This document shows positions 10,839-22,333 of a stretch of DNA of 64,000 nucleotides, piece after piece. The notes beneath the pieces were generated by a model. The model did not search any database and had not been told where the DNA came from. It saw only the letters and a list, made by a program, of their open reading frames with translations. Position 1 is the stretch's first letter, and each line of letters starts with the position of its first letter. Source of the stretch: Portulaca oleracea. Its lineage: Eukaryota > Streptophyta > Magnoliopsida > Caryophyllales > Portulacaceae. The stretch spans positions 46,890,513-46,954,512 of the forward strand of contig CM055870.1 of the NCBI GenBank assembly GCA_029582165.1, read 5' to 3'. Position numbers and translations under genes: made by a program.

Positions 10839-12027
10839 ACTTTTGGTATTGGAACTCATGTACCTCGTTTGTTACAGACCTGTAAGGTTAGAACGCTGCG
10901 ATATGGGTCCAATGGACTTGACTACTTATGCCTGTTGGAGAGGGACGCGCGGAAGTCTAGGGTATAAATAAACCATGTGGATGATGAAAATCAACCCATA
11001 GAACTCACAAACACTATTAACCAATTTTTAGGGTTTTTGGGTTAATGGAGATAAACATGAAATTATAAGATATGGACAATTCTAAAGAGAGAAATCTCAC
11101 CAAATTGAACTTAGATGTTCAAACACTTGCACAAGGATCTCCTATAAGCAAAGAGTATTGAATCACCCAAGAAATCTCACAAAGAGTGTAGGATAACCAC
11201 CCACTCACAAAGAAGAGAATTCACCAAGCAATTTCCACCCAAAGGATTAGCTTCATTGATTAGGGTTTGAAAACCCACAATTACAATACTCTCCAATTGA
11301 GAGGATTTTTCTTGAGTCTAGCTCCTAAACATTCATCATCAAAACAAGCTAAAGGGGTACTTATACTAAACAGGCAATTAAACCCAAAACTAAGCAAAAA
11401 AAACAAAACAACACATGTGTCGCAGACGGGTCGCTGGCGCGACGACCCTTTGTCCGCCACAATATGTCGCTTGCCGAGGTGTGTCGCGGGCGCGACGGGA
11501 TGGGTCGCGGGCGCGACAGACTCCTGTCACGGGCGTGACAAACTCGTCGCGAGCGCGATAGTGTTCTGGGCAGCTTTTCCCTGCCGACTTCAAACGCGCA
11601 TTACTTCTTCATCCGGACTTCGTTTTAGGCCCGTAAGGTATCGATGGAAAGCTTTCGGTGTGTACTTTAAGCTCCCAAAATTTAAGACCCATCGAAGTTA
11701 TATTGAAGAAGTTATGACCCAAATAGTGAAGGCACGCCATTTGAACGCCTTTGAACACCTTTACCACCTTGTGTTTATTTTTGCCGATGGTTCCGAAACC
11801 CCTTAGAAGGCTCGAGAATGGTCCGATAGAGACGAACTAAAGGTGAACCGATCCCCATACGGTTCACCTGTGTAAAAAAAGAAGATACAAAGTAATACAG
11901 AAAAGGGTGTAATTTGGCTTACGAACTTATGCCTTTGTATTGTGAAGCCTTGGAATTACCATTTGAATCGATAAGTTATTATCCAATGTCAAGGGAAACC
12001 CGTTTTAAAAAGTTTTTAATTACTTAG
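10839..12027 (-). mobile_element. LTR-like sequence related to LTRs of elements A and B
   Basis: Positions 11575-11730 match 42530-42680 (the LTR of B) closely, including CTGCCGACTTCAAACGCGC and the following ~150 bp. Positions 11412-11570 carry the same GC-rich GTCGCGGGCGCGAC-type repeats. Orientation matches B (minus). I could not fix its ends or a target duplication, and no internal coding region is attached. Confidence 0.5.
11412..11570. repeat. GC-rich near-palindromic minisatellite
   Basis: Repeated TCGCGGGCGCGAC, TCGCTGGCGCGAC and TCACGGGCGTGAC units in otherwise AT-rich DNA. The same motif family occurs in the LTRs at 20700-20930, 22735-22845 and 42365-42515. Confidence 0.8.
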
Positions 12028-12192
12028 AATTTTTAATAATGAAGTCTTTATTGGAATATTCATAGGCATCAAAAATTATTGTAAAATTGCGGAGATAAGC
12101 TTTTTATCTTCCAACTTAAGAGTTGACATTGTTTTCTTAAGTGAAACAATTGTCATTCAGTAGAATGCAGTTAATATTATCAAAAGGTTAAG

Positions 12193-12484
12193 TGTAACAC
12201 CCCGGGTATATGGTTAAGTGTGGCTTAAAAGGATTGAAATGACTACTTATATCACCACGGTGCACCTTCTTTTATGGTAGCTCATCCGTTGGGAACTCCT
12301 CAATTAAGCGTGCTTGGCTGGGAGTAGTCTTAGGATGAGTGACCTCCTGGGAAGTTTTCCCAGGCAACGTGTAAGCGAGGACGAAGCACGATGCAAAAAC
12401 TCGTGGTGATTTGTGGGGCTAGTCAGCGATCCTTGAAGTCGTTCCTGGTAATGTCCGCGACCCGAAAGGGGTCGGGGCGTTACA
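12193..12484 (+). mobile_element. Cassandra TRIM solo LTR (292 bp)
   Basis: Starts TGTAACACCCCGGG and ends GGGGCGTTACA, with 5-bp target duplication TTAAG at 12188-12192 and 12485-12489. The interior carries a 5S rRNA-like block, the hallmark of Cassandra terminal-repeat retrotransposons in miniature. The empty site is preserved in LINE copy 1 (AAAAGGTTAAGATTAG near 10505). Confidence 0.93.
12251..12362 (+). promoter_or_regulatory. 5S rRNA-derived Pol III promoter region in Cassandra LTR
   Basis: Contains GAACTCCTCAATTAAGCG (12293-12310) and TGACCTCCTGGGAAG (12340-12354), matching plant 5S rRNA internal control regions (A box and C box) with a few substitutions. It is not a functional 5S gene: the 5' third is diverged and the block lies inside an LTR. 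Confidence 0.85.
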
Positions 12485-13547
12485 TTAAGATTAGATAAAG
12501 TCAAATTGAGTCCATGTAATAATCATTCGAGTGGCTTATGAACTTTATGGAACACTTCTAATGTAGATGTTCATCTCTTCCAAAACACACAAAGAGCGAT
12601 TCAGTTGTATGTTAAGGAAAAAAGTATGTATGTATTTCGTCAGGAATTTATCCGCATGTTCTATATGAGAAAAAGTCTTTCTAGAATAGTCTTAAATTGT
12701 TAAATCATGTGTTTCACCAACTAGGTGTATTATAGGGGATTATAATGATATTGCTCCCCCTAAAGACAAATCAGGGGAACATATTCCCTATGAGAACCGT
12801 TTCACTAGACTCCAGAACTTTTGTCAAAAATTCAGACTAAGGATCTACAACCTAGTAGCATCTTTTCATTAGGAGAAAAACAATCCAAGGACACACAATT
12901 TTTGAGAGGCTAGGTAGACATTTAGCTCATGGTGATTAGGATGAACCTTTTCCTGTATCGACCCCCTCTTATGGTCTTTTTTCTTTTTAGACCATTGTTA
13001 CTTACTACTAAATACTGATCCTAGTAGAAGTTTTTGCAAGAATCGAACATTTAGATTTAGTCAACATTCGCCTAAATTTGACAAAGTTAATATTTTAGTC
13101 AAAATAGGTCGGAAGTGTAATGTTAGAGGTTACTCAATGTTTCAAGTAATTCGTAAGTTAAAACAAAATTAAAAGCTTGCTTCATGATTAGAACAAACAA
13201 AATTCAAAAGTTTTTAAAGAAAGACTGGAAACAAATTTAGCAAAAATCCAATCCGTTTAGGAAAAATTACTTCAAGATCCGTTGAATATACGATTTAATG
13301 AATGTCATAATCGACTAATTAGACAAACAGAACAAATGTTTTTTTTTAACCAAAAGTATTGGGGGAAATTTAACAGAAAATGTTGGTTGGCAAAAGTGGA
13401 TCATAGTTCCACCTTTTTCCATAGATCAGTTACCTTCTCATAAAAGAAATCTTTATTTTTGGAATTAGCGATTCTTCAAGTATATAGTTACAAGATGAAC
13501 AAGACACTCAAAATCGTTCTATTGAGGAATTTGTCTCAAGAATTAAG

Positions 13548-15000
13548 TGATAGGCCGTAAGTGCACGGGTGTACGTGTAGCAAATATCAAGGTCGATCCC
13601 ACAGGGACTTTGCTAACTACACACCAAACTAGCTTCCTATGTGATTGCTAAATCGATCGGGTTTTGAATGAGATCAATCTATAGCTAATTCTAATCACTA
13701 AAAAAGGCAAAACCAACAAATATTCACACAATTTACTTGGATTAATCAATATGAGAAAAGCATTCAGGGGATAAAACCTAAGTAACTCTATGAATCAAAC
13801 AAGTGGATTCAACATGTATGTCACTAATTTGGTACATTTTAGGGTCGATAATCGCATAAATTGTTCCGTAGCGAGCTTTTGGCAATGAAACAGATTGCTT
13901 AGCAAAATCAATCACCTACTGCCGTGGTTATTTCAATTTTAACTAAGTTAAAGATCAAATTATCTAATGACCCCTAATTACAAAGTCTTCTATGACTAGT
14001 TCACTTCATAATTAGTTTAATCCTAAGGGTTCTGATTATCGAATTTCTCCGTTCGGTACTTCATTCAACAATCTAAATCCATGCTAATGGTGCGGAAACA
14101 AAAGCAATGACATACATAATCAAAGGATAAATAAAATGCATTCAAACTAGATAAAAAAACTTGTTCAATCCAACAATATTCAATCCATAAGAGAAACTAA
14201 TAAGGGTTTGTCCCCCAAACTTATGAAACTACTCAATACTCATGTTCGATTCACTAAACATATGAAATTCTATACTAAAATGCATGGAAATATAAAGAAA
14301 GAGGAATAAACCGAGTTGGAATTCAATCCTTGCTTGAATGTCGATCCGCGGGGACTTTTGCTACTCCACTTCTCTCCAATTCTTGAGAACCGATATTCCA
14401 AAACTCAACTAATCTCTCTATCTTCACTATGGATGAATGTAGATGGAAATATGGATGAAAGGATGAATGAATGTGATAATGAGAATAATGGTGAATGGGG
14501 ATGAATGACAGCAAAAACAACCAGATACATTAATTATATAGCATTAAGAGCAACCAAAACGCAATTTTTGCATTAAATAAGGCCAACACGGGTGATCCCA
14601 GGTCAACACGGACCGTGCTGCATTCAACACGGGTCGTGTTGATTGGACACGGACCGTGTTGGTCACTGGAACCATTTTCTGGACTTTCTGGCCCCTGAAA
14701 CGACTCGTGTTGGGTCTTTTAGCACCCGTGTTGATGCTAGGCGGCATCCAATGTCTTCATGGGCATGAGTTTGGGCCTTGGGGTGGATCTCTCTCTTGAT
14801 TTGTGATCTACTTGGACTCCTTTGACAGGTTTTGAGCTTGATTTGATCTAAATAAGTCCATTTTCCTACAGAACTTATACCAAACTCCAACCAAACATAA
14901 TATAGAGAATTCGGGTATAAAAATAATACATTCATGATTAAAATCACCCAAATTAACTCTAAATAACCCAAGATCGCATATATATAAAATACACTTATCA
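13548..15000. mobile_element. Solo LTR, 1453 bp
   Basis: Begins TGATAGGCCGTAAGTGC and ends ACACTTATCA (TGATA...TATCA inverted termini), flanked by direct repeat TTAAG at 13543-13547 and 15001-15005. It carries TCGATCCCACAGGGAC near its start, common in plant retroelement LTRs. No PBS or coding region, so it is a recombination remnant inserted in the LINE. Confidence 0.88.
14585..14740. repeat. Cluster of CACGG..CCGTG palindromes in solo LTR
   Basis: About seven copies of AACACGG/CCGTGTTG-type words, including CACGGACCGTG twice. A GC island in an AT-rich LTR. Confidence 0.7.
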
Positions 15001-15005
15001 TTAAG

Positions 15006-15155
15006 TCCTCCAGCACAAACCAAGGTGCTGACTTCCTAATCTTAGACAAAATCTCTTTAGAGCAAAGTAACCGACTACTTTCTTCAGTTACGGACGAGGA
15101 AATCAAAACTACATTATTTTCAAATGGACCCCGCAAAAGTTGCAGGACCAGATGA
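15006..15155 (+). pseudogene. LINE ORF2 copy 2, segment 2: start of reverse transcriptase
   Basis: Short LINE piece between the solo LTR and element A. It encodes the N-terminal edge of the RT domain with a KVAGPDDF motif, equivalent to the APGPDGF motif of L1 reverse transcriptases. Confidence 0.75.
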
Positions 15156-15160
15156 CTTTG

Positions 15161-15567
15161 TGAAGAAGGTCCGGGTTCCATTCTTCGCGTTTGTGATCTC
15201 CGCCAAACGAGCCGCCACGTCCATCTCGAGCCTTGAACTACAATTTTGTTTAGTATAAATACCATGTTTTGCCCATTTCCCAAGACAGCTTATGTTATTG
15301 TGATATGCTAATGCATTATTAGGGTTTTTCTTTGTTCTCTCAAAAACCTTGTTACTTTATCCAAGTGATATTTGGTGGTGTTCAAGTCATTTCTTTAATG
15401 GTTGATGGTGGATTACTCCTAATTGATCATGGTGAAATGTTAGACTAAGGTGGTGGACATTCCTTGCCAAGGTCTTCTATTATCTCCATTGTTATTCTAG
15501 CTATTATTCTTGTTATTCTTCATCACTCAAGCAATCAATCGCCCTCCACGCGATCGGTAACGCTCCA
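15161..15567 (+). repeat. 5' LTR of element A (internally deleted, 407 bp)
   Basis: TGAAGAAGG...CGCTCCA. Lacks about 535 bp of U3 present in the 3' LTR. The break falls at AATT (15242-15246), but the TATAAATA box (15254) and R-U5 are kept. Confidence 0.85.
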
Positions 15568-15569
15568 TT

Positions 15570-15581
15570 TGGTATCAGAGC
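15570..15581 (+). promoter_or_regulatory. Primer binding site, element A
   Basis: TGGTATCAGAGC two bases after the LTR terminal CA; initiator-Met type. Confidence 0.9.
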
Positions 15582-15913
15582 TTTGGTTTTTCTGTTTGCT
15601 TGAGTTGTTTTCATTGTTCTTGGTAGTATTTCTCTAGTATTGGGTTTGTTGGATTTCTTGCATCTATTGGTGTTCCCCAACCCCTGTGCCTTCCAAGAGT
15701 ATTAGAATACTTTGTATTGTGTTTGTATTTGGTGATTTTGAAGCAATTTGGAGCTTTGAGGAAGAGTTAGAAAATTGTGCCCGCAAGGTGTTCGATGAAT
15801 GTCTGAGTGAAAAAACACAAAGAACCCTTAGCCAAACACAAGCCAACTACAAGAAAACCCCCAAACTCCACAAAATATCTCAAACACATATCGTCCCTTA
15901 CCCTTCCCTCGAT

Positions 15914-17220
15914 ATGGATGACCACGATAATTCCGATCGAGAGGAACCAAGCCAGCGGAGGAGTCATCGAGTCCAAGGTATTGAGGTCCGACTCGCTACT
16001 ATGGACGAACGGTTCACCTCCCTTGAGAATCATAACGCCAATATTGAGCGGACTCTTCGGGAGATTGCGGCACAAGTGAACAATCTGACTATGCAACGTC
16101 AAGGACAACCTCAAATCGAACGTCGGAGGCGTGCACCAAGCCCTATCCGTCCTCCTCCCAACTTTGAGTCGAGTGACGATGCTAGAGGCTCCCCTCGACG
16201 CCGTCCACGTCGGGAAGTGCATGATCGACCCCCTTGTGACGAGTTCCAAGACGTCAAGATCGACATCCCCGAATTCAATGGTTCCAATGATCCGGATGAC
16301 TTCATCAAATGGTCCAATTGATGGATAGGATCTTTGAGACCAAGGAATATGACGATGAGAAGGCTTATAAGGTTGCGAGTTTGAAACTCACCAAAGCCGC
16401 TTCGCTTTGGTTTGAGAACATGAAGGCACAACGGGCTCATGAAGGAAAGGCACGAATTTCTACTTGGTCACGGCTTAAACTAGTGATGAATCGCCGTTTC
16501 TTGCCCCACACCTACAAGCAAGATGTCTTACGGAGGCTATATGCTCTCACTCAGGGCAAACGATCTTTCAGTGATTATATCTCGGAGTTTGAACAGCTCC
16601 TCATCAAAAGTGGCCTTCAAGAGCCAGAAGAGCAAACCATGATGCGTTTTTTGAATGGATTGGATTCCTCGGTTTCCAAGAAAGTTGAGGTTCAACGTTA
16701 CTACTCCATGGATGACTTGTGCAGTTTGGCTCTTCGGGTTGAGCGACGAAGGAAAGAGAAGGCTATTTCCAAACCGCTGTCGCGTGCCTACTTTCCACCG
16801 TCAAGTCGGCCCCCTCCTCAATTGGGCACTCCCAAATCTAGTGAGACACCCAAGTTTCCTTCGACACCCCGTACCGACAAGGGGAAGGGACTTGTTGTGG
16901 CGTCTCCTACGGATCCTACTCGGCGTATGGGGGGAAGAAAATGTTTCAAATTCCAGGGGTATGAACACCATCAGGTGGATTGTCCGAACCGACGGACCTT
17001 GACTCTCAAAGAGGTTCAGGATATTGATGAGAAACTACAAGCAGCACGGGATGATTCTGAAGTGGTGGTTGAGGATGCAGTCACTAGTGAAGATGAGGAT
17101 ACCGCCCCCGTGTCGCATGTGCAAGGTGACGCTCTTGTCTTGAGGCGAGTTTTGCATGCCCAAGAAACCCCTCTTGACAAGGCCCAACGGGAGACTATTT
17201 TTCAAACACGGTGTTTTGTC
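15914..17220 (+). pseudogene. Element A gag (frameshifted)
   Basis: Start chosen at the Met of MDDHDNSDREE (15914); the upstream extension is leader. A coiled-coil-like N-terminus (ERTLREIAAQVNNL) and an Arg-rich linker come first. Then the retrotransposon gag core (DIPEFNGSNDPDDF ... LTKAASLWFENM ... FLPHTYKQD ... FLNGLDSSV). A frameshift near 16315 splits it. The CCHC knuckle reads CFKFQGYEHHQVDC: its second Cys is Phe, so zinc binding is lost. The N-terminus is clearly related to the gag start of element B. Confidence 0.85.
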
Positions 17221-18652
17221 GGGGTAAGGTTTGCGAACTTATTATCGATGGAGGAAGCTGTACTAACGTAACATCTATCTATACGGTTGACAAACTGGGA
17301 TTACCTTTATTGCCTCATCCTCGTCCTTATTCGCTCAAATGGCTCAACGACCAATACGACATTAAGGTAACCAATCGTGTCTTAGTGAATTTATCTTTTG
17401 GCGCTAACTACGAAGATTCTGTTGTTTATGATGTTGTTCCCATGAGCGCATGCCATATATTGTTGGGTCGACCATGGAAATTTGACAAGCAAACTGTTCA
17501 TAACAAGCTGAAGAATACCTACACTTTCAACCACAAGGGCAAGAGGGTTAAGCTTCTTCCACTAGCACCACATGAAATCATACCTTCTAAACCCGGGGTG
17601 GGAAGTGAGAAGCCTAAAAACTTGAGTGAAACACGGGTTGAGCGAGCCCTAAGAAAGGGGAAGGTCGTTTTTGCCTTGCTCCTCTTAGAGGCCAACATAA
17701 GTGAGGTAGTGACACCCAAGCACCCTCTCGTTGCCCCTCTTCTTGCCAAATTCCACGATATGTTCCCCGAAGATCTTCCACCGGGTCTACCCCCTACTCG
17801 GGGCATTGAACATCAAATCGACCTTATGCCCGGAGCTCCACTCCCTAACAAGGCGGCATATCGGCGCAACCCGCATGAAACCAAGGAGTTGCAACGGCAA
17901 GTGGAGGAACTTGTTTCTCGAGGCTATGTTCGAGAGAGCATGAGCCCTTGTTCCGTCCTGACCCTCCTGGTTCCAAAGAAAGATGGTACCTTCCGAATGT
18001 GTGTCGACAGTCGATCCATCAACAACATTACCATCAAGTATCGGTATCCCATGTCGAGACTCGATGACATGCTCGATGAGTTACACGGCTCGTGTATCTT
18101 CTCCAAGATTGACCTACGAAGTGGTTACCATCAGATCCGCATGAAGGAAGGAGATGAATGGAAGACGACGTTCAAGACGAAAGGAGGATTATATGAGTGG
18201 CTCGTCATGCCATTCGGGCTCTCTAACGCCCCAAGCACATTCATGCGTCTTATGAACGAGGTGTTGAGGCCTTTTATCGGCAAATTTGTAGTGGTCTATT
18301 TTGATGATATCCTGGTATATCGAGGAGTGAAGCAGAGCATATTACATATTTGGAGATGGTGTTCGAGGTTTTGTGGCAACAACGCCTTTTTGGCAAAATG
18401 GAGAAGTGCGAATTTTGCATTACCCAAGTCACCTTTCTTGGATATATTGTTTCCGACAAGGGTATTTCTATGGACCCCTCGAAAGTGGAGGCCATTCGCT
18501 CTTGGCCCTCTCCCTCTACTATCACAGAGGTGATGAGTTTCCACGGCCTTGCTTCATTATACCGCCGGTCCATCAAGGGCTTTAGTACCCTTACCGCACC
18601 TATTAGTGAGTGTATGAAACAGGGCGCCTTTGAGTGGACCCGAGCGGCCTAA
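17211..18652 (+). pseudogene. Element A protease and reverse transcriptase (broken)
   Basis: After a frameshift near 17215 the frame encodes aspartic protease (LIIDGGSCTN, HILLGRPW) and RT ([39 protein letters not shown], catalytic YFDDIL at about 18300). A second frameshift just after YFDDIL moves the frame to 18350-18652 ([22 protein letters not shown]), ending at an in-frame stop (18650-18652) before the RNase H domain. Confidence 0.85.
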
Positions 18653-19341
18653 GAGGCATTTGAGAAGCTGAAGGCTCGACTTTGTGAGGCTCCAGTACTT
18701 GTCTCCCGGACTTCACACAAGTCTTCGAGGTGGATTGCGATGCTAGCGAGGTAGGCATTGGAGCCGTTTTGATGTAGAACCAACGCCCTATTCCTTATTT
18801 CTGTGAGAAGCTCAGCGGATCGAGGAGGAATGATTCTACTTATGAAAAGGAAATTTACGCTTTCGTGCGAGCACTCGATCATTGGTCACACTATTTGAGG
18901 CCTAGCCAGTTTGTCCTTCATTCGGATCACGAAGCTTTTAAATATTTGAGTGGACAACACAAGCTTAGTTCTCGACATGCCAATTGGGTCGAGTTTCTCC
19001 AGGGTTTCAATTTTGTGGCAAAACACAAGAAGGGGAGTGTTAACGTGGTTGCCGATGCACTCTCTAGGAGACATTCCCTTCTTTCTGTGGTGGAGGCAAG
19101 GGTCCTTGGATTTCAACACTTGAAGAAGTTCTATAAAGAGGATGATGACTTCAAATCACACCACGGTGGTGGTGATGGACCCTATTTACTACAAGATGGA
19201 TTTCTCTTCAAGGGTAACAAGTTGTGTGTCCCAAAATGCCTGTTGAGGAAACTTCTAGTGCGGGAGGTACACGGGGGTGGTCTTGCCGGTCATTTCGGCA
19301 TCAATAAGACCATCGACATGTTGAAAGAGCACTTTTATTGA
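18653..19341 (+). pseudogene. Element A RNase H and integrase zinc region
   Basis: Fragmented start, then an open segment 18865-19341 with RNase H hallmarks (LHSDHEAFKYL, VADALSRR) and the start of integrase (GHFGINKTIDMLKEHF). It ends at a premature stop where the related element D continues. Confidence 0.8.
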
Positions 19342-19368
19342 CCGAAGATGGGAGGCAATGTGTAAGAT

Positions 19369-19956
19369 GTGGTGTCCAAGTGTATTACTTGCCACCATGC
19401 CAAAAGCCAGTTCCACCAAGGGCTTTATACACCCCTTCCGGTTCCGAATGGCCCGTGGGAGGATTTAAGTATGGACTTCATTGTGGCTCTTCCCCGGACC
19501 GTGCGTGGCAAAGATGCAATTCTCGTTGTCGTGGACCACTTCTCCAAAATGGTGCATTTCATTGCTTGTGAGAAGACCGATGACGCCACACATATTGCTA
19601 CACTTTTCTTTCGGGAGGTAGTGCGCTTGCATGGTGTTCAGAGGACTATAGTATCGGATCATGACACTAAGTTCATGAGTCATTTCTGGAGGTCTTTATG
19701 GAAGCTCATGGGGACGAAGCTTTTATTTAGCACATCGCATAGTCCTCAAACGGACGGAAAAACTAAGGTAACTAACAAGACTCTCATTTGCTTCGGGGCC
19801 TTGTGTGTAAGAGTCTACGGGATTGGGATGTCAAGCTATGTCACGCTGAGTTTGCCTACAACCGATCACCCTCTTTTGCTACGGGTCATTCGCTCTTCGA
19901 GACTTACTATGGGGTCAACCCTATTACTCCAATCGAGCTCCTTCCTCTTCCATTAG
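19369..19956 (+). pseudogene. Element A integrase core (catalytic Glu lost)
   Basis: Contains the zinc-site Cys pair (CITCHHAKS), first Asp ([10 protein letters not shown]) and second Asp (IVSDHDTKF). The catalytic Glu of the usual GQTEVTN motif is Lys here (GKTKVTN), so the DDE triad is broken. The frame then degenerates. Confidence 0.85.
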
Positions 19957-20105
19957 AGTAAAGGGTTAGCTTTGAAGCAAGTGAGAAGGCCGCCGAGATC
20001 CAAAAGCTTCACCGGCAAATTTGAGAGAAGATCGAGCGTACCAACGAGCTATATAAGGCCCGAGCCAACAAGCATCGCCGTGGTATCACATTCAAACCTG
20101 GGGAC

Positions 20106-20474
20106 TTGGTTTGGCTTCATTTGAGGAAGGAACGGTTCCCTTTCCGGAGGAGTAGTAAGCTAATGCCACGAAGCGAGGTACCGTTCAAGATTTTGGCCAA
20201 GATAAATGACAATGCATACAAGCTTGATCTTTTGGGTGATATGGGTATCTCCTCTACTTTCAATATCGGGGATCTGTCGCCTTACATCGAGGATGTTGAA
20301 CTGGACGCAGATTTGAGGGCAAATCCTCTTCAAGAAGGGGAGGATGAAGAGGTCCAGGTTCCGTTCTCCGCACTTGTGATCTCTACCAAACGAGCCACCA
20401 CGTCTATCTCAAGCCTTGAACTACAATTCTCGGCCACTTCCGGAGTTGCGAGGCTAGTCTCGGCCATCCAATAG
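20106..20474 (+). pseudogene. Element A integrase C-terminal region running into 3' LTR
   Basis: Encodes the GPF/Y-like module (WLHLRKERFP ... [17 protein letters not shown]) and then crosses the PPT (20333-20344) into the LTR without a stop, ending at 20474. Confidence 0.75.
20333..20344 (+). promoter_or_regulatory. Polypurine tract, element A
   Basis: AGAAGGGGAGGA directly before the 3' LTR TG. Confidence 0.85.
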
Positions 20475-21286
20475 ATGGGCCCCGGGACCTTCTAGGCGGG
20501 TTCGTTTGATGCACCGACCCCGGAGGCCTCGAGACCAGACCGGACCGTCCCGAGAATGGAGAATAGGAGGTATCGGGGGTTCGGGTGTAGGCTCGAGAAC
20601 AATAAACTTCGAAGCAGGAGCAAACCAGCAAACAGTCAGTGGTCACGCTCGAGTCACCAGGCGTCGCGCTCATGACTTCCAACTGGCCGAGGAGCAGTTT
20701 CGTCTAGGATGGTATCGCGCCCGCGACCTCTCCCTAAGCAGATCTTCGCGCCCGCGACGAAGCACGTAGCACCTGCGACGTTCGTTGGTTGAGCAGTGGA
20801 GTTACCGAGCCAGTGGGCTGTCGTGCCCGCATAGTCCGATGGTTGAGTGACGGAGTTGCCAAGCCAGTGGGCCGTCACGCCCGTGACCGCTATTGTCACG
20901 CCCGTGACCTGCCTGCGACACGCGCGTGCTGCTGCGTTTTTAGGCTAAGTTTTGGCTTAAATTTTGTTTAGTATAAATACCATGTTTTGCCCATTTCCCA
21001 AGACAGCTTATGTTATTGTTATATGCTAATGCATTATTAGGGTTTTTCCCTTGTTCTCCCAAAAACCTTGTTACTTTATCCAAATGATATTTGGTGGTGT
21101 TCAAGTCATTTCTTTAATGGTTGATGGTGGATTACTCCTAATTGATCATGGTGAAATGTTAGACTAAGGTGGTGGACATTCCTTGCCAAGGTCTTCTATT
21201 ATCTCCATTGTTATTCAAGCTACTATTCTTGTTATTCTTCATCACTCAAGCAATCAATCTCCCTCCACGCGATCGGTAACGCTCGA
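20345..21286 (+). repeat. 3' LTR of element A (942 bp)
   Basis: TGAAGAGG...CGCTCGA (terminal CA mutated to GA). Contains GC-rich palindromes (20700-20930) and a TATA box TATAAATA (20972-20979). Confidence 0.88.
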
Positions 21287-21291
21287 CTTTG

Positions 21292-22328
21292 GAATAGTTT
21301 TCTATCAAGAATACTGGGAAATTATTGGTTTTGAAGTCTCAAATGCCATTAAGGAGTTCTTTTCAAATGGAAAACTCCTTAAAGAGGTTAATCATACATT
21401 TATTGCTCTGATTCCGAAAGTGGAAGACCTTGTTCTTCCCAATCAGTTTAGACCAATCAGTCTTTGCAACACACTCTATAAGATTATTGCTAAAATTATG
21501 GTCAATCAACTTAGGCCGATACTCAACAGTATCATTAGTCCCTTTCAAAGTGCATTTATCCCAAATAGACAAATTAATGACAATGTACAACCAGCCCATG
21601 AAATCATGCATAAATTCAAGCAATCTAAAGCTACCAAGCTTTGGATTGCTTTGAAGTTAGACATGGAAGAGACTTATGCTCAAATTGAGTGGAACTTCTT
21701 GAAAAATGTCCTTGATCAAAGGGACTCCCTTCACTCTAGATAGTTTGGGTAATAAAATGTATCTTAACGGTTTCATAATTTGTGATTGTAAACGATCAAC
21801 CTTGTAGTTTAACTCAATCAACTAAAGGGCTTAGGCAAGGAGATCCACTCCCCCCTTGTTCTTATTATTGATGGAAATATCGACCCAATCCTTGGCTCAA
21901 CAAAGCCAAGTTAGAAAGAAAGGATTGGGCATCAAAATTTGTGCTTCTAGAATGAGCATCCTTGTCTTCGCTTTGCAGATGATAGCCCCCTTTTCTTTAA
22001 CGAAACCGAATCAACCTGTAGAAATCTTAATACTATCCTTGATGATTCTTTTAATTAATCAGGGAAGTTGATAAATTATCATAAGTTAACAATGATTTTT
22101 TTTCTTCTAACGCTTCAGCTAGATACACTGAGTGTGCTAAGGAGATTGTCAACATCCCTACCAAAGAATCTCTAGGTAAGTACCTTAAATGCCCTTTCTA
22201 TCATTAGAAGTAGAAAAAAAAACATAGAATTATTCTCACCTATTCTAGAAAAGGTCACCAAGAAGCTTTTATAATTGGAAAGCAAATGTTGTGTCTAAAG
22301 TTGGTAGAACTATTTTTATTCAAGCTAA
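21292..22328 (+). pseudogene. LINE ORF2 copy 2, segment 3: reverse transcriptase core
   Basis: Restarts at the exact residue where segment 2 stops. RT motifs: HTFIALIPKVEDLVLPNQFR, PISLCNTLYKIIAK, FQSAFIPNRQI and LKLDMEE (normally LKLDMSKAYD). The FADD catalytic motif near 21970-21985 is disrupted by a frameshift. It continues toward the thumb region and is cut by element B. Confidence 0.85.
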
Positions 22329-22333
22329 TCTAG

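Larger units (their letters stand above)
12028..13542 (+). pseudogene. LINE ORF2 copy 2, segment 1: endonuclease to inter-domain region
   Basis: Second LINE copy, broken by stops. It contains the endonuclease N-terminus, then (after the Cassandra LTR at 12193-12484) the GDxNDI-like region (~12730-12760) and a KVDHSSTFFH motif (~13395-13425), equivalent to the GDxNTxFFH motif that precedes the reverse transcriptase in plant L1 elements. It continues at 15006, 21292 and 42992 once insertions are removed. Confidence 0.75.
15161..21286 (+). mobile_element. Element A: Ty3/gypsy chromovirus-like retrotransposon (6.1 kb, defective)
   Basis: LTRs 15161-15567 and 20345-21286, PBS, gag, protease, RT, RNase H, integrase and PPT in Ty3/gypsy order, with target duplication CTTTG at 15156-15160 and 21287-21291. 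Removing it rejoins the LINE reading frame through the GPDDF motif. The C-terminus lacks an obvious chromodomain and the reading frame runs on into the 3' LTR, a trait of CRM-type chromoviruses. The clade call is by eye. Confidence 0.9.

Noticed and set aside
11267..11806. 179-aa plus-strand ORF
   Set aside because: It overlaps LTR sequence homologous to the minus-oriented LTR of B and crosses the GC-palindrome repeat; no protein similarity seen.
12251..12362. Functional 5S rRNA gene
   Set aside because: The 5' part is too diverged and the block lies within an LTR flanked by a target duplication.
14663..15283. 206-aa minus-strand ORF
   Set aside because: It spans the solo LTR, the LINE piece and the start of element A, three unrelated units, so it cannot be a real gene.
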